64,000 nucleotides of DNA, taken from positions 1 to 64,000 of the forward strand of contig NZ_STGE01000018.1 of the NCBI RefSeq assembly GCF_005222675.1, in the 5' to 3' direction. The notes beneath the pieces were generated by a model, which was not told the origin of the DNA, ran no database searches, and saw nothing but the letters and a program-made list of their open reading frames with translations. Made by a program: the position numbers and the translations under genes. The DNA comes from Mycolicibacterium sp. CR10. Lineage in GTDB: Bacteria; Actinomycetota; Actinomycetes; Mycobacteriales; Mycobacteriaceae. Below are positions 9,863 through 19,327 of the stretch, piece by piece (within the stretch, counting starts at the first letter, position 1; the number at the start of each line of letters is the position of its first letter).

Positions 9863-10759
9863 TCATCGGCCGCGGCGCAAGCCCGTCGCCGCCGCCCGGA
9901 CGGCCTCGGTGACCTGCGTGACCGTCGCGCTGTTCAGCTTCCAGCACTGCCAGTACAGCGGGACATCGAGGTGTTGATCGGTGATCGGGGCGAACGGAGT
10001 GTCGATGAGCTGCTCGGGGTACATCCCCCAGCCCAGACCGGTGCGAACGGCGGCACCGAAGCCTTCCGCGGTGGGGGTGTAGTGCACGGGTCGCCGGATA
10101 GCCTTGCGGAACACCTTGCGCACCAACTGATCCTGAAGAGCATCGTCACGGTTCCACGCCAATGAGGGCGCCATGGCGACGGCTTCAGCGGTGAAACCGT
10201 CGGGCAGGTGACGGTTCAGGTACTCGCGGGTCGCGACCGGGCGGTAGCGCATCACTCCGAGCGCCTCCACACGACAGCCTCCGACAGGGGCACGCTCGGT
10301 GGTGACCGCGCCCATCACCACCCCCTCGCGCAGCAGGCGGGCGGAATGGTCCTGGTCCTCGATCCGGACGTCGAACAGCACGTCCGACAGCCGAGAGAAG
10401 ACGCCGGTGAACCAGGTCGCCATCGAATCAGCGTTGACCGCCAGTGCAATTCGCGGGCGGTCGGCGGAACCGCCGCTCATCTCGGCCAGCGCCTCGGTCT
10501 CCAGCAGCGATGTCTGCGCCGCCAACCGTAGCAGCGGAATACCTGCTGTCGTTGCCACACAGGGCTTTTCCCGCAGAACCAGGACCTGCCCGACCCGCTG
10601 CTCGAGTGCCTTGATGCGTTGACTGATCGCGGACGGGGTGACGTGAAGGTACTCGGCGGCAGCGTCGAAGCTGCCGAACTCGACCACCGCCGACAGCGCC
10701 GCCAACTGACCACTGTCGACTCTGTCGCCCGGTCGAATGGGTCGTGGTTGCGCCGTCAC
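9863..10759 (-). CDS. LysR-family regulator, ArgP/LysG-like
   Basis: A 298-residue LysR regulator with an N-terminal winged helix (GSFDAAAEYLHVTPSAISQR, then IKALEQRVGQ) of the ArgP/LysG subgroup, which usually senses lysine or arginine and controls a LysE-type exporter. Here no LysE gene is adjacent. It begins with GTG overlapping the stop of the upstream FMO gene and is followed after 24 bases by cobF. It may be co-transcribed with genes it does not regulate. The effector is unknown. Confidence 0.85.
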   Translation of the reverse strand: MTAQPRPIRPGDRVDSGQLAALSAVVEFGSFDAAAEYLHVTPSAISQRIKALEQRVGQVLVLREKPCVATTAGIPLLRLAAQTSLLETEALAEMSGGSADRPRIALAVNADSMATWFTGVFSRLSDVLFDVRIEDQDHSARLLREGVVMGAVTTERAPVGGCRVEALGVMRYRPVATREYLNRHLPDGFTAEAVAMAPSLAWNRDDALQDQLVRKVFRKAIRRPVHYTPTAEGFGAAVRTGLGWGMYPEQLIDTPFAPITDQHLDVPLYWQCWKLNSATVTQVTEAVRAAATGLRRGR

Positions 10760-12261
10760 GACGCCGCCTGCCTTCCTTGCACCAGATTCCAGTATGCGTC
10801 CTCGCGCGGAGTGAGCTCACTCGAGGTGATGGCGCCGAATGCCGCCGCCTCGGATCTGAACGTCGCCGCCGCGTCCGCAAGCGCATCGGGCCCCTCGAGC
10901 CGGAAGCAGCTGGGCGCCAACGGCCCGAAAAGCAGGGCGCGGTGCAGCTCTGGCCAGTTCGACAGCTGCGGCTCGCATCCCGCGGCCCGCGCGAAGGTCA
11001 GCGCTGCCAGGTTCATCCGGGTCTTCTGAGATAGACCGCGCCGTGTCCGGTACGCGTCGATCGCGGACCGTTGCTGGGCCGTGCTCGACGGCGGGATCAC
11101 CCCGCCCCAGGTGTAGGCGATCCATCTCGCCTGCAGTTCCAGCGGGACGAAGTATCCGCCCGATTGATCCCACATCCCCACGAAAGCCAGCCCGGGAAGG
11201 CCGGGATGGAACGTGTGGCGATCGGCGTCCAGGTGCACCGCATCGAGGTCGATCGTCGTCGTGATCTCGTCGCTGAGAAACGGCAGGTGCATCTCGAACC
11301 CGGTCCCGAAAAGAATGCCGTCGAACGCCTCGGTATCGCCGTCGTCGAAGGTCACGTCCAGGCCGGAAACCGATGTCAGCCAGGGCTTTACGACAATCCG
11401 CCCCTCCGCGACCAACGGAAGATACTGCTGGCTGAGGGTCACGCCGGCGGTGAACAGCGACGGATCCGGCGGTGGCGCGCCGTACTGCTCGGGGCTGCCG
11501 CCGGCTTCCACGACGATCTCCTTCAGCTGGCGGTCGACCTCGGCCTGCGGCAGCGTTTCGTGGGCCAGCACGCCGTATCGCGTGAAGATGCGATGGTCCG
11601 ATGGCACTCCGGCCGCGAACTTGGGCAGCACATAGCGCTGTCGCCGCTGCGTCACCGCGACGTGGGCGGCGCCGGACTCCGCGAGTTCGGAGGCGATTTC
11701 CAGAGCGCTCACGGCGCAGCCCGCGACGAGGACGCGTCTGCCTCGATAGCGCTCGGGTCCGCGGTAGGAGAAGGTGGAGATCGCGCCCTCGGAGCCGGCG
11801 AACGTGTCGAGGCCTGGCACCGCCGGGATCACGGGCGCCCGGAATCGGCCGCTGGCCACCACCACCTTGGCGAAGCTCTCGGCGATCCCGTCGTGTTCGA
11901 CCACCCAGCCGGGCTCCACTCCATCTTCGTCACGTCGTAGCCGAGTCACTTTCGTGCCCAGGCGAATTCGCGAACTGAGGTCGAACATCGTGGCATATCG
12001 ATGCAGGTAGTTGAGAACGTCGCGGTTCGGCAGGAACGTCTGATCGCCCGGGTGACGCAGGTCGCTGAACGCGGTCAGCACCCGGCTGGTGTTGGTGTGC
12101 ATGGCCGGCCAGACACCGCTGATGTCGCGCACCCCGGTCCACTGCCCACCGAGCATGGGCCCCTGTTCGAAGATCGTCGGCTCGAACCCCTGGGCGAGAA
12201 GCCACCGCGCGGTGACCAAGCCACCCGGTCCGGCTCCGATCACCGCCACATTCGACGTCAC
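10756..12261 (-). CDS. Flavin-containing monooxygenase-like protein
   Basis: A 501-residue flavoprotein. The N-terminus carries the FAD-binding GAGPGGL motif and the FMO-typical FEQGPMLGGQWTG. The second Rossmann segment reads RRVLVAGCAVSALEIASEL, where the usual second and third glycines are changed. The FMO fingerprint region reads FSYRGPERYRG, lacking the usual histidine. It is therefore related to FMOs and Baeyer-Villiger monooxygenases, but NADPH use is uncertain. It overlaps the LysR gene by 4 bases. Substrate unknown. Confidence 0.78.
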   Translation of the reverse strand: MTSNVAVIGAGPGGLVTARWLLAQGFEPTIFEQGPMLGGQWTGVRDISGVWPAMHTNTSRVLTAFSDLRHPGDQTFLPNRDVLNYLHRYATMFDLSSRIRLGTKVTRLRRDEDGVEPGWVVEHDGIAESFAKVVVASGRFRAPVIPAVPGLDTFAGSEGAISTFSYRGPERYRGRRVLVAGCAVSALEIASELAESGAAHVAVTQRRQRYVLPKFAAGVPSDHRIFTRYGVLAHETLPQAEVDRQLKEIVVEAGGSPEQYGAPPPDPSLFTAGVTLSQQYLPLVAEGRIVVKPWLTSVSGLDVTFDDGDTEAFDGILFGTGFEMHLPFLSDEITTTIDLDAVHLDADRHTFHPGLPGLAFVGMWDQSGGYFVPLELQARWIAYTWGGVIPPSSTAQQRSAIDAYRTRRGLSQKTRMNLAALTFARAAGCEPQLSNWPELHRALLFGPLAPSCFRLEGPDALADAAATFRSEAAAFGAITSSELTPREDAYWNLVQGRQAAS

Positions 12262-12307
12262 CTGCGCACTGTCGCACGGGAGTCGCTGCGAATGTGCAGA
12301 TTCGACG

Positions 12308-13021
12308 TCAGCCGACAGTGGTCGACGCGTTGACCATCACGTCGGATGGAGCGTGCCCGGACACCTTTCCTGATACGAAACCTGCTGCCTGTGTGGCCAG
12401 TCCGGTCTCCACGTACTGGCTGTGGGCCGGGCGGTCGTCGCCATCGGAGCACACCGGGTCCGCACCGTTGCACAGGTCGATGGTCTTGGCCCCGTACAGC
12501 GGGCTGATCGCGGTCAAGGGACTGCCGATCTTGGCCGACGGGTTACCGAGGACCGCGATGGCGGCTACGTGACCGGCCACGGCCGGCGGCATCGGCTGAC
12601 CGAATCCGAATGTCGCGCCCGGGTCTGCGGTGATGAGGTCGACGACGGCCGCGCCCTGGGAGTAGCCGCCGAGCACGATGCTGGTGGCGGGGCAGGAGGC
12701 GACGGTGGCCTGGATGTGACCGCTCGCGTCTGCGGCGCCCAGCGGCGCAGACTGCAGAAAGTCATATGACGCTGGGTAATTCACCGCGTAGACACTGACG
12801 GTCCGCCCGCCGAGGTCGTTCTGCAGCTCGTTGACGAACGCCTGGCCGACGCGGCCCAATCCCGCGGGTTCGGCGGTGCCGCGGGCGAACACCACTTCCA
12901 CGTCGGAACATGACTCCGCGGCCTCGGCGCTCGCCGCGCCGGGTCCGATCAGGCCGGCGGCGGCCACGCCGCCCACACCGGCCATGACCAGTGCTCGTCG
13001 AACGGTGTGGCGGTCGGACAT
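12308..13021 (-). CDS. Secreted cutinase-family esterase
   Basis: A 237-residue alpha/beta hydrolase with an N-terminal export signal (RRALVMAGVGGVAAAGLIG, cleavage probably after ASA near residue 31). The catalytic triad is visible: Ser121 in GGYSQGA, Asp188 in NGADPVCSDG, and His200 in AHSQYVETG. Cysteines at 38 and 110, and at 184 and 191, fit the two disulfides of cutinases. Mycobacterial members hydrolyse acyl esters or phospholipids. It is a single gene, separated by a hairpin from the AEC gene upstream. Confidence 0.9.
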   Translation of the reverse strand: MSDRHTVRRALVMAGVGGVAAAGLIGPGAASAEAAESCSDVEVVFARGTAEPAGLGRVGQAFVNELQNDLGGRTVSVYAVNYPASYDFLQSAPLGAADASGHIQATVASCPATSIVLGGYSQGAAVVDLITADPGATFGFGQPMPPAVAGHVAAIAVLGNPSAKIGSPLTAISPLYGAKTIDLCNGADPVCSDGDDRPAHSQYVETGLATQAAGFVSGKVSGHAPSDVMVNASTTVG

Positions 13022-13105
13022 GGCGGGTCTCCTCGGTCAGGGCTGCTGCGGCAACATTGGTGTGAACCTCTGAACCGTCTGCAGAAATTCCTTCGCAGCT
13101 CGAAC

Positions 13106-13152
13106 TGGCATTCCGGCAGGCCTTCTCTCGAACTTTCGCTGCTGGAATGCCA
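13106..13152 (-). terminator. Hairpin after the AEC transporter gene
   Basis: Arms TGGCATTCCGGCAG and CTGCTGGAATGCCA pair at 13 of 14 positions around a 19-base loop. It begins about 20 bases past the AEC stop on the minus strand, so a factor-independent or hairpin-assisted terminator is likely, though no U-run follows. Confidence 0.6.
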
Positions 13153-13173
13153 TTTCGGCGTAAAGAGGAAGAG

Positions 13174-14094
13174 CTAGCGGAGGATGCCGACGATCGAGAC
13201 GATGACCGGCACCGACACCGCGGTCGAGATGAGCGTGGCATCGCGGGCCAGGGATTCGTTACGCCGATAGACCGCGGCGTAGGTGTTGATGTTCTGCGCC
13301 GACGGCAGTGCCGCGAGCACCGTCACCAACAGCACGTGCTCGGGGTCGGCGCCGAAGCCCCATCGCGCGATCGCGAAGGCCGTGACGGGCATCAGGAGGG
13401 TCTTGAGCAACACCGTGATCGCGAGGTCGACGCGGTTGGTCGGCGGCGCATTGCCGATACCGCTGGTCAACGAGATGCCGAAAGCCAGCAGCACGGTGGG
13501 GATCGCCAGGTCGGCGAGCAATTCGAGCGGATCTGCGATCGGCCCCTCGATCTTCAGTCCGACGGCAGCGAAGATCAGGCCCAGCACGCTGGCCGCGATG
13601 ATCGGGTTGGTCACCAGCGCGACCACCTGCCGCGCAGGCGAGGGCCGCGGCGTCGTCGCGGAATTCAGAATCGCGATGCCCATCGGCGCCATTACGGCCG
13701 CCTGGAACAGGATGAGGGCCGAGATCTCGGTTGTGCTGCCGAAGACATACGCGCTCAACGGTATTCCGAGGTTTCCCGCATTCACGTAGGAGGAGGTCCA
13801 AGCCGCGATGACCGCGTCGCCGCGGTCGCGCTTCCGCACCGCAGTGAAGACGAGAAACCCGAGGGTCAGAGCGATCAGCGCGGCCAGTGCCGACACCAGC
13901 AGTGACAACGAGAAGATCTGTGGCAGCGTGGCCTGGGAGAGATTGAGCAGCAACAGCGCCGGCACGCCGATGTGGAACGCCACCCGGTTGAGCACCGTCC
14001 TGGCGTTGTCGCCGAGCACCCCGGTACGTCCGACGAGCGCGCCGACGGCGACGACCACAGATATGACGGCGAACGCCTCGAGAACTTCCAGCAC
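13174..14094 (-). CDS. AEC-family (auxin efflux carrier-type) permease
   Basis: A 306-residue integral membrane protein with about ten hydrophobic segments, belonging to the AEC/malonate-type transporter family. The N-terminus VVVAVGALVGRTGVLG and the central repeats rich in Gly, Asn and Pro (VNAGNLGIPLSAY; RWGFGADPEHVLLVTVLAALPSAQN) are characteristic. Start is GTG at 14094. It is divergent from the tctCBA operon, which suggests transport of an organic acid, but substrate and direction are not evident. Confidence 0.82.
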   Translation of the reverse strand: MLEVLEAFAVISVVVAVGALVGRTGVLGDNARTVLNRVAFHIGVPALLLLNLSQATLPQIFSLSLLVSALAALIALTLGFLVFTAVRKRDRGDAVIAAWTSSYVNAGNLGIPLSAYVFGSTTEISALILFQAAVMAPMGIAILNSATTPRPSPARQVVALVTNPIIAASVLGLIFAAVGLKIEGPIADPLELLADLAIPTVLLAFGISLTSGIGNAPPTNRVDLAITVLLKTLLMPVTAFAIARWGFGADPEHVLLVTVLAALPSAQNINTYAAVYRRNESLARDATLISTAVSVPVIVSIVGILR

Positions 14095-14327
14095 GGCAGC
14101 AATCCTTCACCGTGCAACGACCGCGCCGCGACGGCCGGTGTGCTGTTCAGACGGTTGGGCGTCGCGAATTCGCCGCGGACCAGCGCCTACACTCCCCGAT
14201 GCATCAAAGGTATTAGTCGATGTTAAATCGGGCTTGGACAGGTATCACCGGACATTCCTACCGTAGTGGGTGACGACGGCCACAACGCCCGATTGGCGGC
14301 CGCCCAGATCACACGAGGAGTGATGAC
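14095..14327. promoter_or_regulatory. Divergent promoter region between AEC and tctC genes
   Basis: The 233-base gap must hold promoters for both directions. An AT-richer patch around 14205-14230 is the best promoter candidate. The GntR half-site seen at 19328-19361 was not found here. Confidence 0.35.
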
Positions 14328-15347
14328 ATGTCCACTTCAACCATCCTGCACCGCCCAGGACTCCGCGCCGGGCTCGCCGCGACAGCTGCGGCGGGCCTGG
14401 TCCTGACCGGATGCGGCGGGGTCGAGAGTTCCACCGGAGGAGGTGGCGGCGGCCAGTACCCGTCCGGGACCGTCGAGATGTACGTCGGCGCCTCCGCCGG
14501 CGGCTCCAGCGACCTCATCAGCCGTGCGGTGTCCAAGGGCCTGTCGGACAACCTCGGCGCCTCCTTCCCCGTCATCAACCGTGAGGGCGCCAACGGCGCG
14601 CTGGCGGCCGCAGAGGTCGCCAACGCCACGCCGGACGGCTCCACGATCGCGATCCAGAACGCCTCGCTGTTCACGATCACCCCGATGGCCGTCGCACCGG
14701 ACGAGGTGACCAACCTCGACGACTTCGACGTCGTGCAGGGTGTCTCCCGCGACGACTACGTCCTGGTGACCAACCCGGCCAGCGGCTACCGCAATCTCGA
14801 CGACATCAAGAACGCCACCCGCGTCGTCCGCTACGGGACCACCGGCGTCGGCACCGGCGCACAACTGTCCGCCGCGCTGCTGTTCAAGACCAGCAATGTC
14901 AACGCGCAGGCGGTGCCGTTCGACGGGGGCGCACCTGCCCTGGCCGCGGTGCTCGGCAACCAAGTCGACGTGGCCAGCATCCAGGTCGGTGAGGCGATCG
15001 AGAACATCCAGTCCGGCAAGCTGACTCCCCTCGCGGTCTTCGGCCCCGACCGCATCGAGTACCTGCCCGAGGTGCCCACCGCCAAAGAGCAGGGCCTCGA
15101 CGTCGAGGTCACGCAATACCGCTTCATGACCGTCCCGAAGGGCACCCCCCAGGAGGTCAAGGACCGGCTCGTCGAGGGCATGAAGACCACCTTCGCCACC
15201 GACGGCTACAAGGAGTTCAACAAGCAGAACAGCCTGACCCCGATGGAGTTGTCTGGCGAAGAGGTTGTCGCACAACTGCAGGAGGACAAGCAGCGCTACG
15301 CCGATCTGGTCGCGCAGTACGGCATCAGCCTGCGCAACGAAGGCTGA
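14328..15347 (+). CDS. tctC: Tripartite tricarboxylate transporter, substrate-binding lipoprotein
   Basis: A 339-residue solute-binding protein of the TctC/Bug family. The signal peptide ends in the lipobox LTGC (Cys29), so it is anchored to the outer face of the membrane. The motif EMYVGASAGGSSDLISRAV matches the conserved Bug ligand loop, and GTGAQL and FDGGAPALAAVLGNQVD are typical. ATG preceded by GAGGAG. It is the first gene of tctC-tctB-tctA and delivers a carboxylate or sugar acid to the TctAB permease. Confidence 0.92.
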   Translation: MSTSTILHRPGLRAGLAATAAAGLVLTGCGGVESSTGGGGGGQYPSGTVEMYVGASAGGSSDLISRAVSKGLSDNLGASFPVINREGANGALAAAEVANATPDGSTIAIQNASLFTITPMAVAPDEVTNLDDFDVVQGVSRDDYVLVTNPASGYRNLDDIKNATRVVRYGTTGVGTGAQLSAALLFKTSNVNAQAVPFDGGAPALAAVLGNQVDVASIQVGEAIENIQSGKLTPLAVFGPDRIEYLPEVPTAKEQGLDVEVTQYRFMTVPKGTPQEVKDRLVEGMKTTFATDGYKEFNKQNSLTPMELSGEEVVAQLQEDKQRYADLVAQYGISLRNEG

Positions 15348-15355
15348 CAAGAACC

Positions 15356-15922
15356 GTGAACGACGTCGAGAAGAAGAGCGCCGACCCCGTCGAGCCGGCG
15401 CCGCATGCGCATACGGCCGACATCCTCGCCGAGCTCGAAGCTGAGGTCGCCCACGAAATGGAGGAGGAGCGCCCACCGGCGGGCGGCCCCCTCTATCAGG
15501 TGGTCGGTTCCGTGGTCGGGATCGCGATCGGCGTCGCCGGCGCGGGCCTCGCATGGGGCTACGGCCTCGGGTCGCTCACCGAGCCCGGTCCGGGGCTGTG
15601 GCCGTTCACCGTCAGCGTTCTCATCGCGGGGCTGTCGGCGGTGCTGCTCATCACCGGCCGCGGACTGACCGACAGCGAGGCGTTCACCCGCAGTAGCCTG
15701 CTGCCGGTCGTCGGTGTGATCACCTTCGTCGCGTTCGGGCTCCTGATGCCGTTGGTGGGCTTCGAGATTCCGGCGCTGGTGCTCGCGGTGATCTGGCTGA
15801 AGTTCCTCGGCGGTGAAACCTGGCGCAACACCGCGATCATCAGCGTAGTGACCGTCGCGGCGTTCTACTTCCTCTTCCTCTACGGGCTGCGGATTCCACT
15901 GCCGCATCTGATCAAGCTCTGA
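15356..15922 (+). CDS. tctB: Tripartite tricarboxylate transporter, small membrane subunit
   Basis: A 188-residue protein with about four membrane segments (residues ~45-65, 80-100, 120-150 and 160-180) of the TctB family. The N-terminal 40 residues are acidic and cytoplasmic. The GTG start lies 8 bases after the tctC stop and its stop is 13 bases before tctA, as expected for a transporter operon. Confidence 0.88.
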   Translation: MNDVEKKSADPVEPAPHAHTADILAELEAEVAHEMEEERPPAGGPLYQVVGSVVGIAIGVAGAGLAWGYGLGSLTEPGPGLWPFTVSVLIAGLSAVLLITGRGLTDSEAFTRSSLLPVVGVITFVAFGLLMPLVGFEIPALVLAVIWLKFLGGETWRNTAIISVVTVAAFYFLFLYGLRIPLPHLIKL

Positions 15923-15935
15923 ATCGACTCGGATC

Positions 15936-17462
15936 ATGGACTTCAACGCGTTTCTCGACGGGTTCGCCCTCGTCGTCGAGCCACAGAACCTGCTCTACTG
16001 CCTTGTCGGGGTTCTGATCGGCATGGTCATCGGCGTGCTGCCGGGACTCGGGCCGGCGGCCACTATCGCGATCCTGCTGCCGATCACCTACACCATCGAC
16101 CCGGTGTCGGCGATCATCATGCTCGCCGGCATCTACTACGGGGCCCAGTATGGCGGCACGATCACCTCGGTGCTGCTGCGACTGCCCGGCGAGGCGTCGT
16201 CGGTGGTCACCGTGTTCGATGGCTTCGCGCTGGCCAAACAGGGCAGGGCCGGAACGGCTCTCGGTATTGCGGCCATCGGATCCTTTGTCGGCGCGACGAT
16301 CTCGATCATCGGGCTGACGCTGCTGGCGCCCATCGTGGCCAGCATCGCGCTGGACTTCGGGCCGCCGGAGTACGCCGCGCTGGCGCTGCTCGGCGTGCTG
16401 CTCGTCGCGACGATCGGCAGCGGCAACAAACTCAAGGCGCTGATCGCGGGATTGATCGGGCTGCAGTTGGCCACCGTCGGTCGTGACAGCTTCAGTGGCG
16501 CTTCGCGTTTCACGTTCGACAGCCTGCAACTCGCCGACGGTATCGACTTCGTCGTCGTGGCGATGGGCCTGTTCGGTGTCGGCGAAATCCTGTACAACCT
16601 CGAACAGCGGCACCGCAAGATCCAGCCACCGGCCAAGGTCGGCAACGTGTGGCCGTCGCGCAAGGATCTGAAGCAGTCCTCGGGCGCGATCGGCCGCGGC
16701 TCAGTCATCGGCTTCGTCCTCGGGGTTCTTCCCGGCGGTGGCGCAGTGCTGTCGTCGATCGTGGCCTATGCCGTGGAGAAGCGCCGGTCCAAGACGCCGG
16801 AGCGGTTCGGCCGCGGTGCCGTCGAGGGGGTCGCGGCACCCGAGACTGCGAACAATGCGGCGGCGACGTCGTCGTTCATCCCGCTGCTGACGATCGGGCT
16901 GCCGGCCAACGCGACGATGGCGATGCTGTTCGGCGCCCTGTTGATCCTGGGTGTCTCGCCGGGACCGCAGCTGGTCAATGAGCACCCCGACGTGTTCTGG
17001 GGCGTCATCAACTCGATGTACATCGGCAACATCCTGCTGCTCATTCTGTCCGTGCCGTTGGTGGGGTTGTTCGTCCGCATCCTGCGGGTGCGCCCATCGA
17101 TCCTGGCGCCGATCACCGCGCTCATCACGATCCTCGGCGTCTACACGATCAACAACTCGACCTTCGACATCTTCCTGATGGTCGTGTTCGGCGTCATCGG
17201 CTACCTGATGAAGAAGGCGGGCTTCGATCCCGGCCCGATGGTGCTGGCCTTCGTTCTCGGATCCATCATCGAGTCGAGCACGCGACGCTCGCTGCTGATC
17301 TTCGGCGGCGACCCGACCGGCTTCGTCACCCGACCGATCTCGGGCACCATCCTCGCGATCTTCGTGCTGCTCATCCTGCTACCCCTGGTGCGACATCTGC
17401 TCAAAGCCCGCAGGGACAAGCAGGCCGAAAATGCCTACGCCGAAACAAAAGTTGGCGTGTAG
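15936..17462 (+). CDS. tctA: Tripartite tricarboxylate transporter, large permease subunit
   Basis: A 508-residue TctA permease with about 12 membrane segments. Family motifs include GVLPGLGPAATIAILLP near residue 33, YYGAQYGGTITSVLLRLPGE near 67, and a second half repeat GFVLGVLPGGGAVLSSIVAY. Length is normal. Its stop is only 3 bases from the stop of the convergent GntR gene, leaving no room for a separate terminator. Confidence 0.94.
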   Translation: MDFNAFLDGFALVVEPQNLLYCLVGVLIGMVIGVLPGLGPAATIAILLPITYTIDPVSAIIMLAGIYYGAQYGGTITSVLLRLPGEASSVVTVFDGFALAKQGRAGTALGIAAIGSFVGATISIIGLTLLAPIVASIALDFGPPEYAALALLGVLLVATIGSGNKLKALIAGLIGLQLATVGRDSFSGASRFTFDSLQLADGIDFVVVAMGLFGVGEILYNLEQRHRKIQPPAKVGNVWPSRKDLKQSSGAIGRGSVIGFVLGVLPGGGAVLSSIVAYAVEKRRSKTPERFGRGAVEGVAAPETANNAAATSSFIPLLTIGLPANATMAMLFGALLILGVSPGPQLVNEHPDVFWGVINSMYIGNILLLILSVPLVGLFVRILRVRPSILAPITALITILGVYTINNSTFDIFLMVVFGVIGYLMKKAGFDPGPMVLAFVLGSIIESSTRRSLLIFGGDPTGFVTRPISGTILAIFVLLILLPLVRHLLKARRDKQAENAYAETKVGV

Positions 17463-17465
17463 CGA

Positions 17466-18149
17466 TTACCGGCCGGCGTCGAGGCGCCTGCGGGTGTTGC
17501 CCAGATGGACGCGCATCGCGGCGCGGGCAGTGTCGGGATCCCCGGCCAGCACCGCGGCCGCGATGTCGTCGTGCTCACGCTGCACGCGCGCGGCGTGCGC
17601 CGCGTCGGTCATGGAGTACTCGTCGCCCAGCCGGGTCCGGGGAAGCATGATCATCATCGGCCCCAACGAGTCGAGCAGTTCAAGACAGAACCGGTTACCG
17701 CTGACCGTCGCGACGGCACGGTGGAACAGGTAGTCGGCCTCGACCGCATCCTCCGGAACGGCGGCAACGAATGCGTCGAGGGCCGTGCGGATCGTCGCGC
17801 GGCCCGCGTCATCGATGCGGGCGGCGGCCAGCGCAGCGGTCTCGCTCTCCACGCCCAGCCGGAAATCAATCATGTCGAGCACGTCGCGGTGGGTCCGCAG
17901 CGCCGCGGCTTCCACCATGAACGAGGAGGGCTGGGGCACCGCGAGCACGAATGATCCGCGGCCCTGGAAGGTTTCGATCAGACCTTCGGCGCGCAGCCGG
18001 GTGACCGCCTCGCGAACGACGGTGCGCGAGACCCCGAACTCCTCGATCAGCTCGGTCTCCGACGGCAGCTTCTGGCCGGGCCGGAGGTCGCCGGCGAAGA
18101 TCTTGTCCTTGAGTCCCGAGACCACGCGCTGCGCCAGTGACTTCTCCAC
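17466..18149 (-). CDS. GntR-family (FadR subfamily) regulator
   Basis: A 227-residue regulator. The N-terminal winged helix (SETELIEEFGVSRTVVREAV, then TRLRAEGLIE) is followed by an all-helical FCD effector domain with likely metal/ligand residues FRLGVESETA and a histidine in EHDDIAAAV. The GTG at 18149 is the first in-frame start giving a normal length; further upstream the frame runs antisense-like into the dehydratase gene. It is co-directional with the dehydratase (40-base gap). It probably binds the paired sites at 19328-19361 and responds to a sugar acid. Confidence 0.88.
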   Translation of the reverse strand: MEKSLAQRVVSGLKDKIFAGDLRPGQKLPSETELIEEFGVSRTVVREAVTRLRAEGLIETFQGRGSFVLAVPQPSSFMVEAAALRTHRDVLDMIDFRLGVESETAALAAARIDDAGRATIRTALDAFVAAVPEDAVEADYLFHRAVATVSGNRFCLELLDSLGPMMIMLPRTRLGDEYSMTDAAHAARVQREHDDIAAAVLAGDPDTARAAMRVHLGNTRRRLDAGR

Positions 18150-18189
18150 CGTCAGATCATCGTCTATCGGTTCTTCGCGCGAGCGCTCA

Positions 18190-19320
18190 TCACGACTTAC
18201 CGAACTCGGCGCTGGCGACGGTGAGCGCCCGCATCCGCTCGCTGAGCGTGAATCCGAGGCCTGCGCGCTCGGGCAGCCACATCCTGCCGTCGTGAATGTC
18301 GATGCGCTCGTTGAACAATGGGTTGAGCCACTCGAAATGCTCGACCCACGGCTCGGTCGGATACGCCGCCGCGAGGTGCAGGTGGATCTCCATCGCATAG
18401 TGCGGTGCCAACGCGAGTCCGGCGTGCGCGGCCAGCGTCGCAAACCGCAGGAACGGGGTGATGCCGCCGATGCGGGGTGCGTCGGGTTGCACGATGCCGC
18501 GGTACCCGGCGTCGATCAGCGCCATATGTTCGGTCACCGAGGTCAGCATCTCGCCGGTGGCGATCGGGGTGTCGAAGGTGTGGCTGAGGTCGGCGTGCCC
18601 GACGGCGTCCCACGCGTCGAGGGGCTCCTCGATCCAGATCAGGTCGTACTGTTCGAGTGCGCGGCACATCCGGCGGGCCCGGGCCCGGTCCCACTGCTGG
18701 TTGGCGTCAACCATGAACGGGATGTCGCCCAGGTGCTCGCGCATCGCGGCGACCCGCTTCAGGTCAGTCTGCCAATCCGGTTGTCCCACTTTGATTTTGA
18801 TACCGCCGATGCCGGACTCCACGGACGTGGTGGCCTTCTCCTTGATCTCTTCGATCGAGGCCTGGAGAAAGCCGCCGGAGGTGTTGTACACCCGGCAGGA
18901 ATCGCGGTGCGCGCCGAGCAGTTTCGCCAGCGGGAGAGCCGCGCGGCGCGCCTTGAGGTCCCACAGGGCGACGTCGAGTGCCGCGATCGCCTGGGTCGCC
19001 GTACCCGACCTGCCGACGGAGGCACCGGCCCACAGAAGAGACTGGTAGATCCTGTCGATGTCCGAGGGATCCTGACCGATGACGGTGTCGGCGACCTCGC
19101 AGAGGTGCGCGTACTGGGCGGGCCCTCCGGCGCGCTTGGAGTAGCTGAACCCCATTCCCTCGAAGCCATCCTCAGTGGAGACCTCGGCGAACAGCAGCAC
19201 CGTCTCCGTCAGGGGTTTCTGCCGGCCGGTGAGGACCTTCGCGTCGCTGACCGGATTGTCCAGTGGCAGCACCACGTGGGAAAGGGTCAGATGCTTGATC
19301 TTGTCGGCCACGACGGGCAC
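18190..19320 (-). CDS. Enolase-superfamily acid-sugar dehydratase, talarate/galactarate dehydratase-like
   Basis: A 376-residue member of the mandelate racemase/muconate lactonizing enzyme group. The acid/base Lys177 lies in KIKVG. Metal ligands are Asp205 (VDANQQW), Glu231 (IEEPLD) and Glu257 (ATGE), with His307 (APHYAMEIH) as the opposing catalytic residue; spacing matches L-talarate/galactarate dehydratases. It would dehydrate a hexarate to a 2-keto-3-deoxy acid. GTG start behind AAGGAG. The adjacent GntR and TctCBA genes support sugar-acid use. The exact substrate is inferred. Confidence 0.82.
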   Translation of the reverse strand: MPVVADKIKHLTLSHVVLPLDNPVSDAKVLTGRQKPLTETVLLFAEVSTEDGFEGMGFSYSKRAGGPAQYAHLCEVADTVIGQDPSDIDRIYQSLLWAGASVGRSGTATQAIAALDVALWDLKARRAALPLAKLLGAHRDSCRVYNTSGGFLQASIEEIKEKATTSVESGIGGIKIKVGQPDWQTDLKRVAAMREHLGDIPFMVDANQQWDRARARRMCRALEQYDLIWIEEPLDAWDAVGHADLSHTFDTPIATGEMLTSVTEHMALIDAGYRGIVQPDAPRIGGITPFLRFATLAAHAGLALAPHYAMEIHLHLAAAYPTEPWVEHFEWLNPLFNERIDIHDGRMWLPERAGLGFTLSERMRALTVASAEFGKS

Positions 19321-19327
19321 TCCTTAA

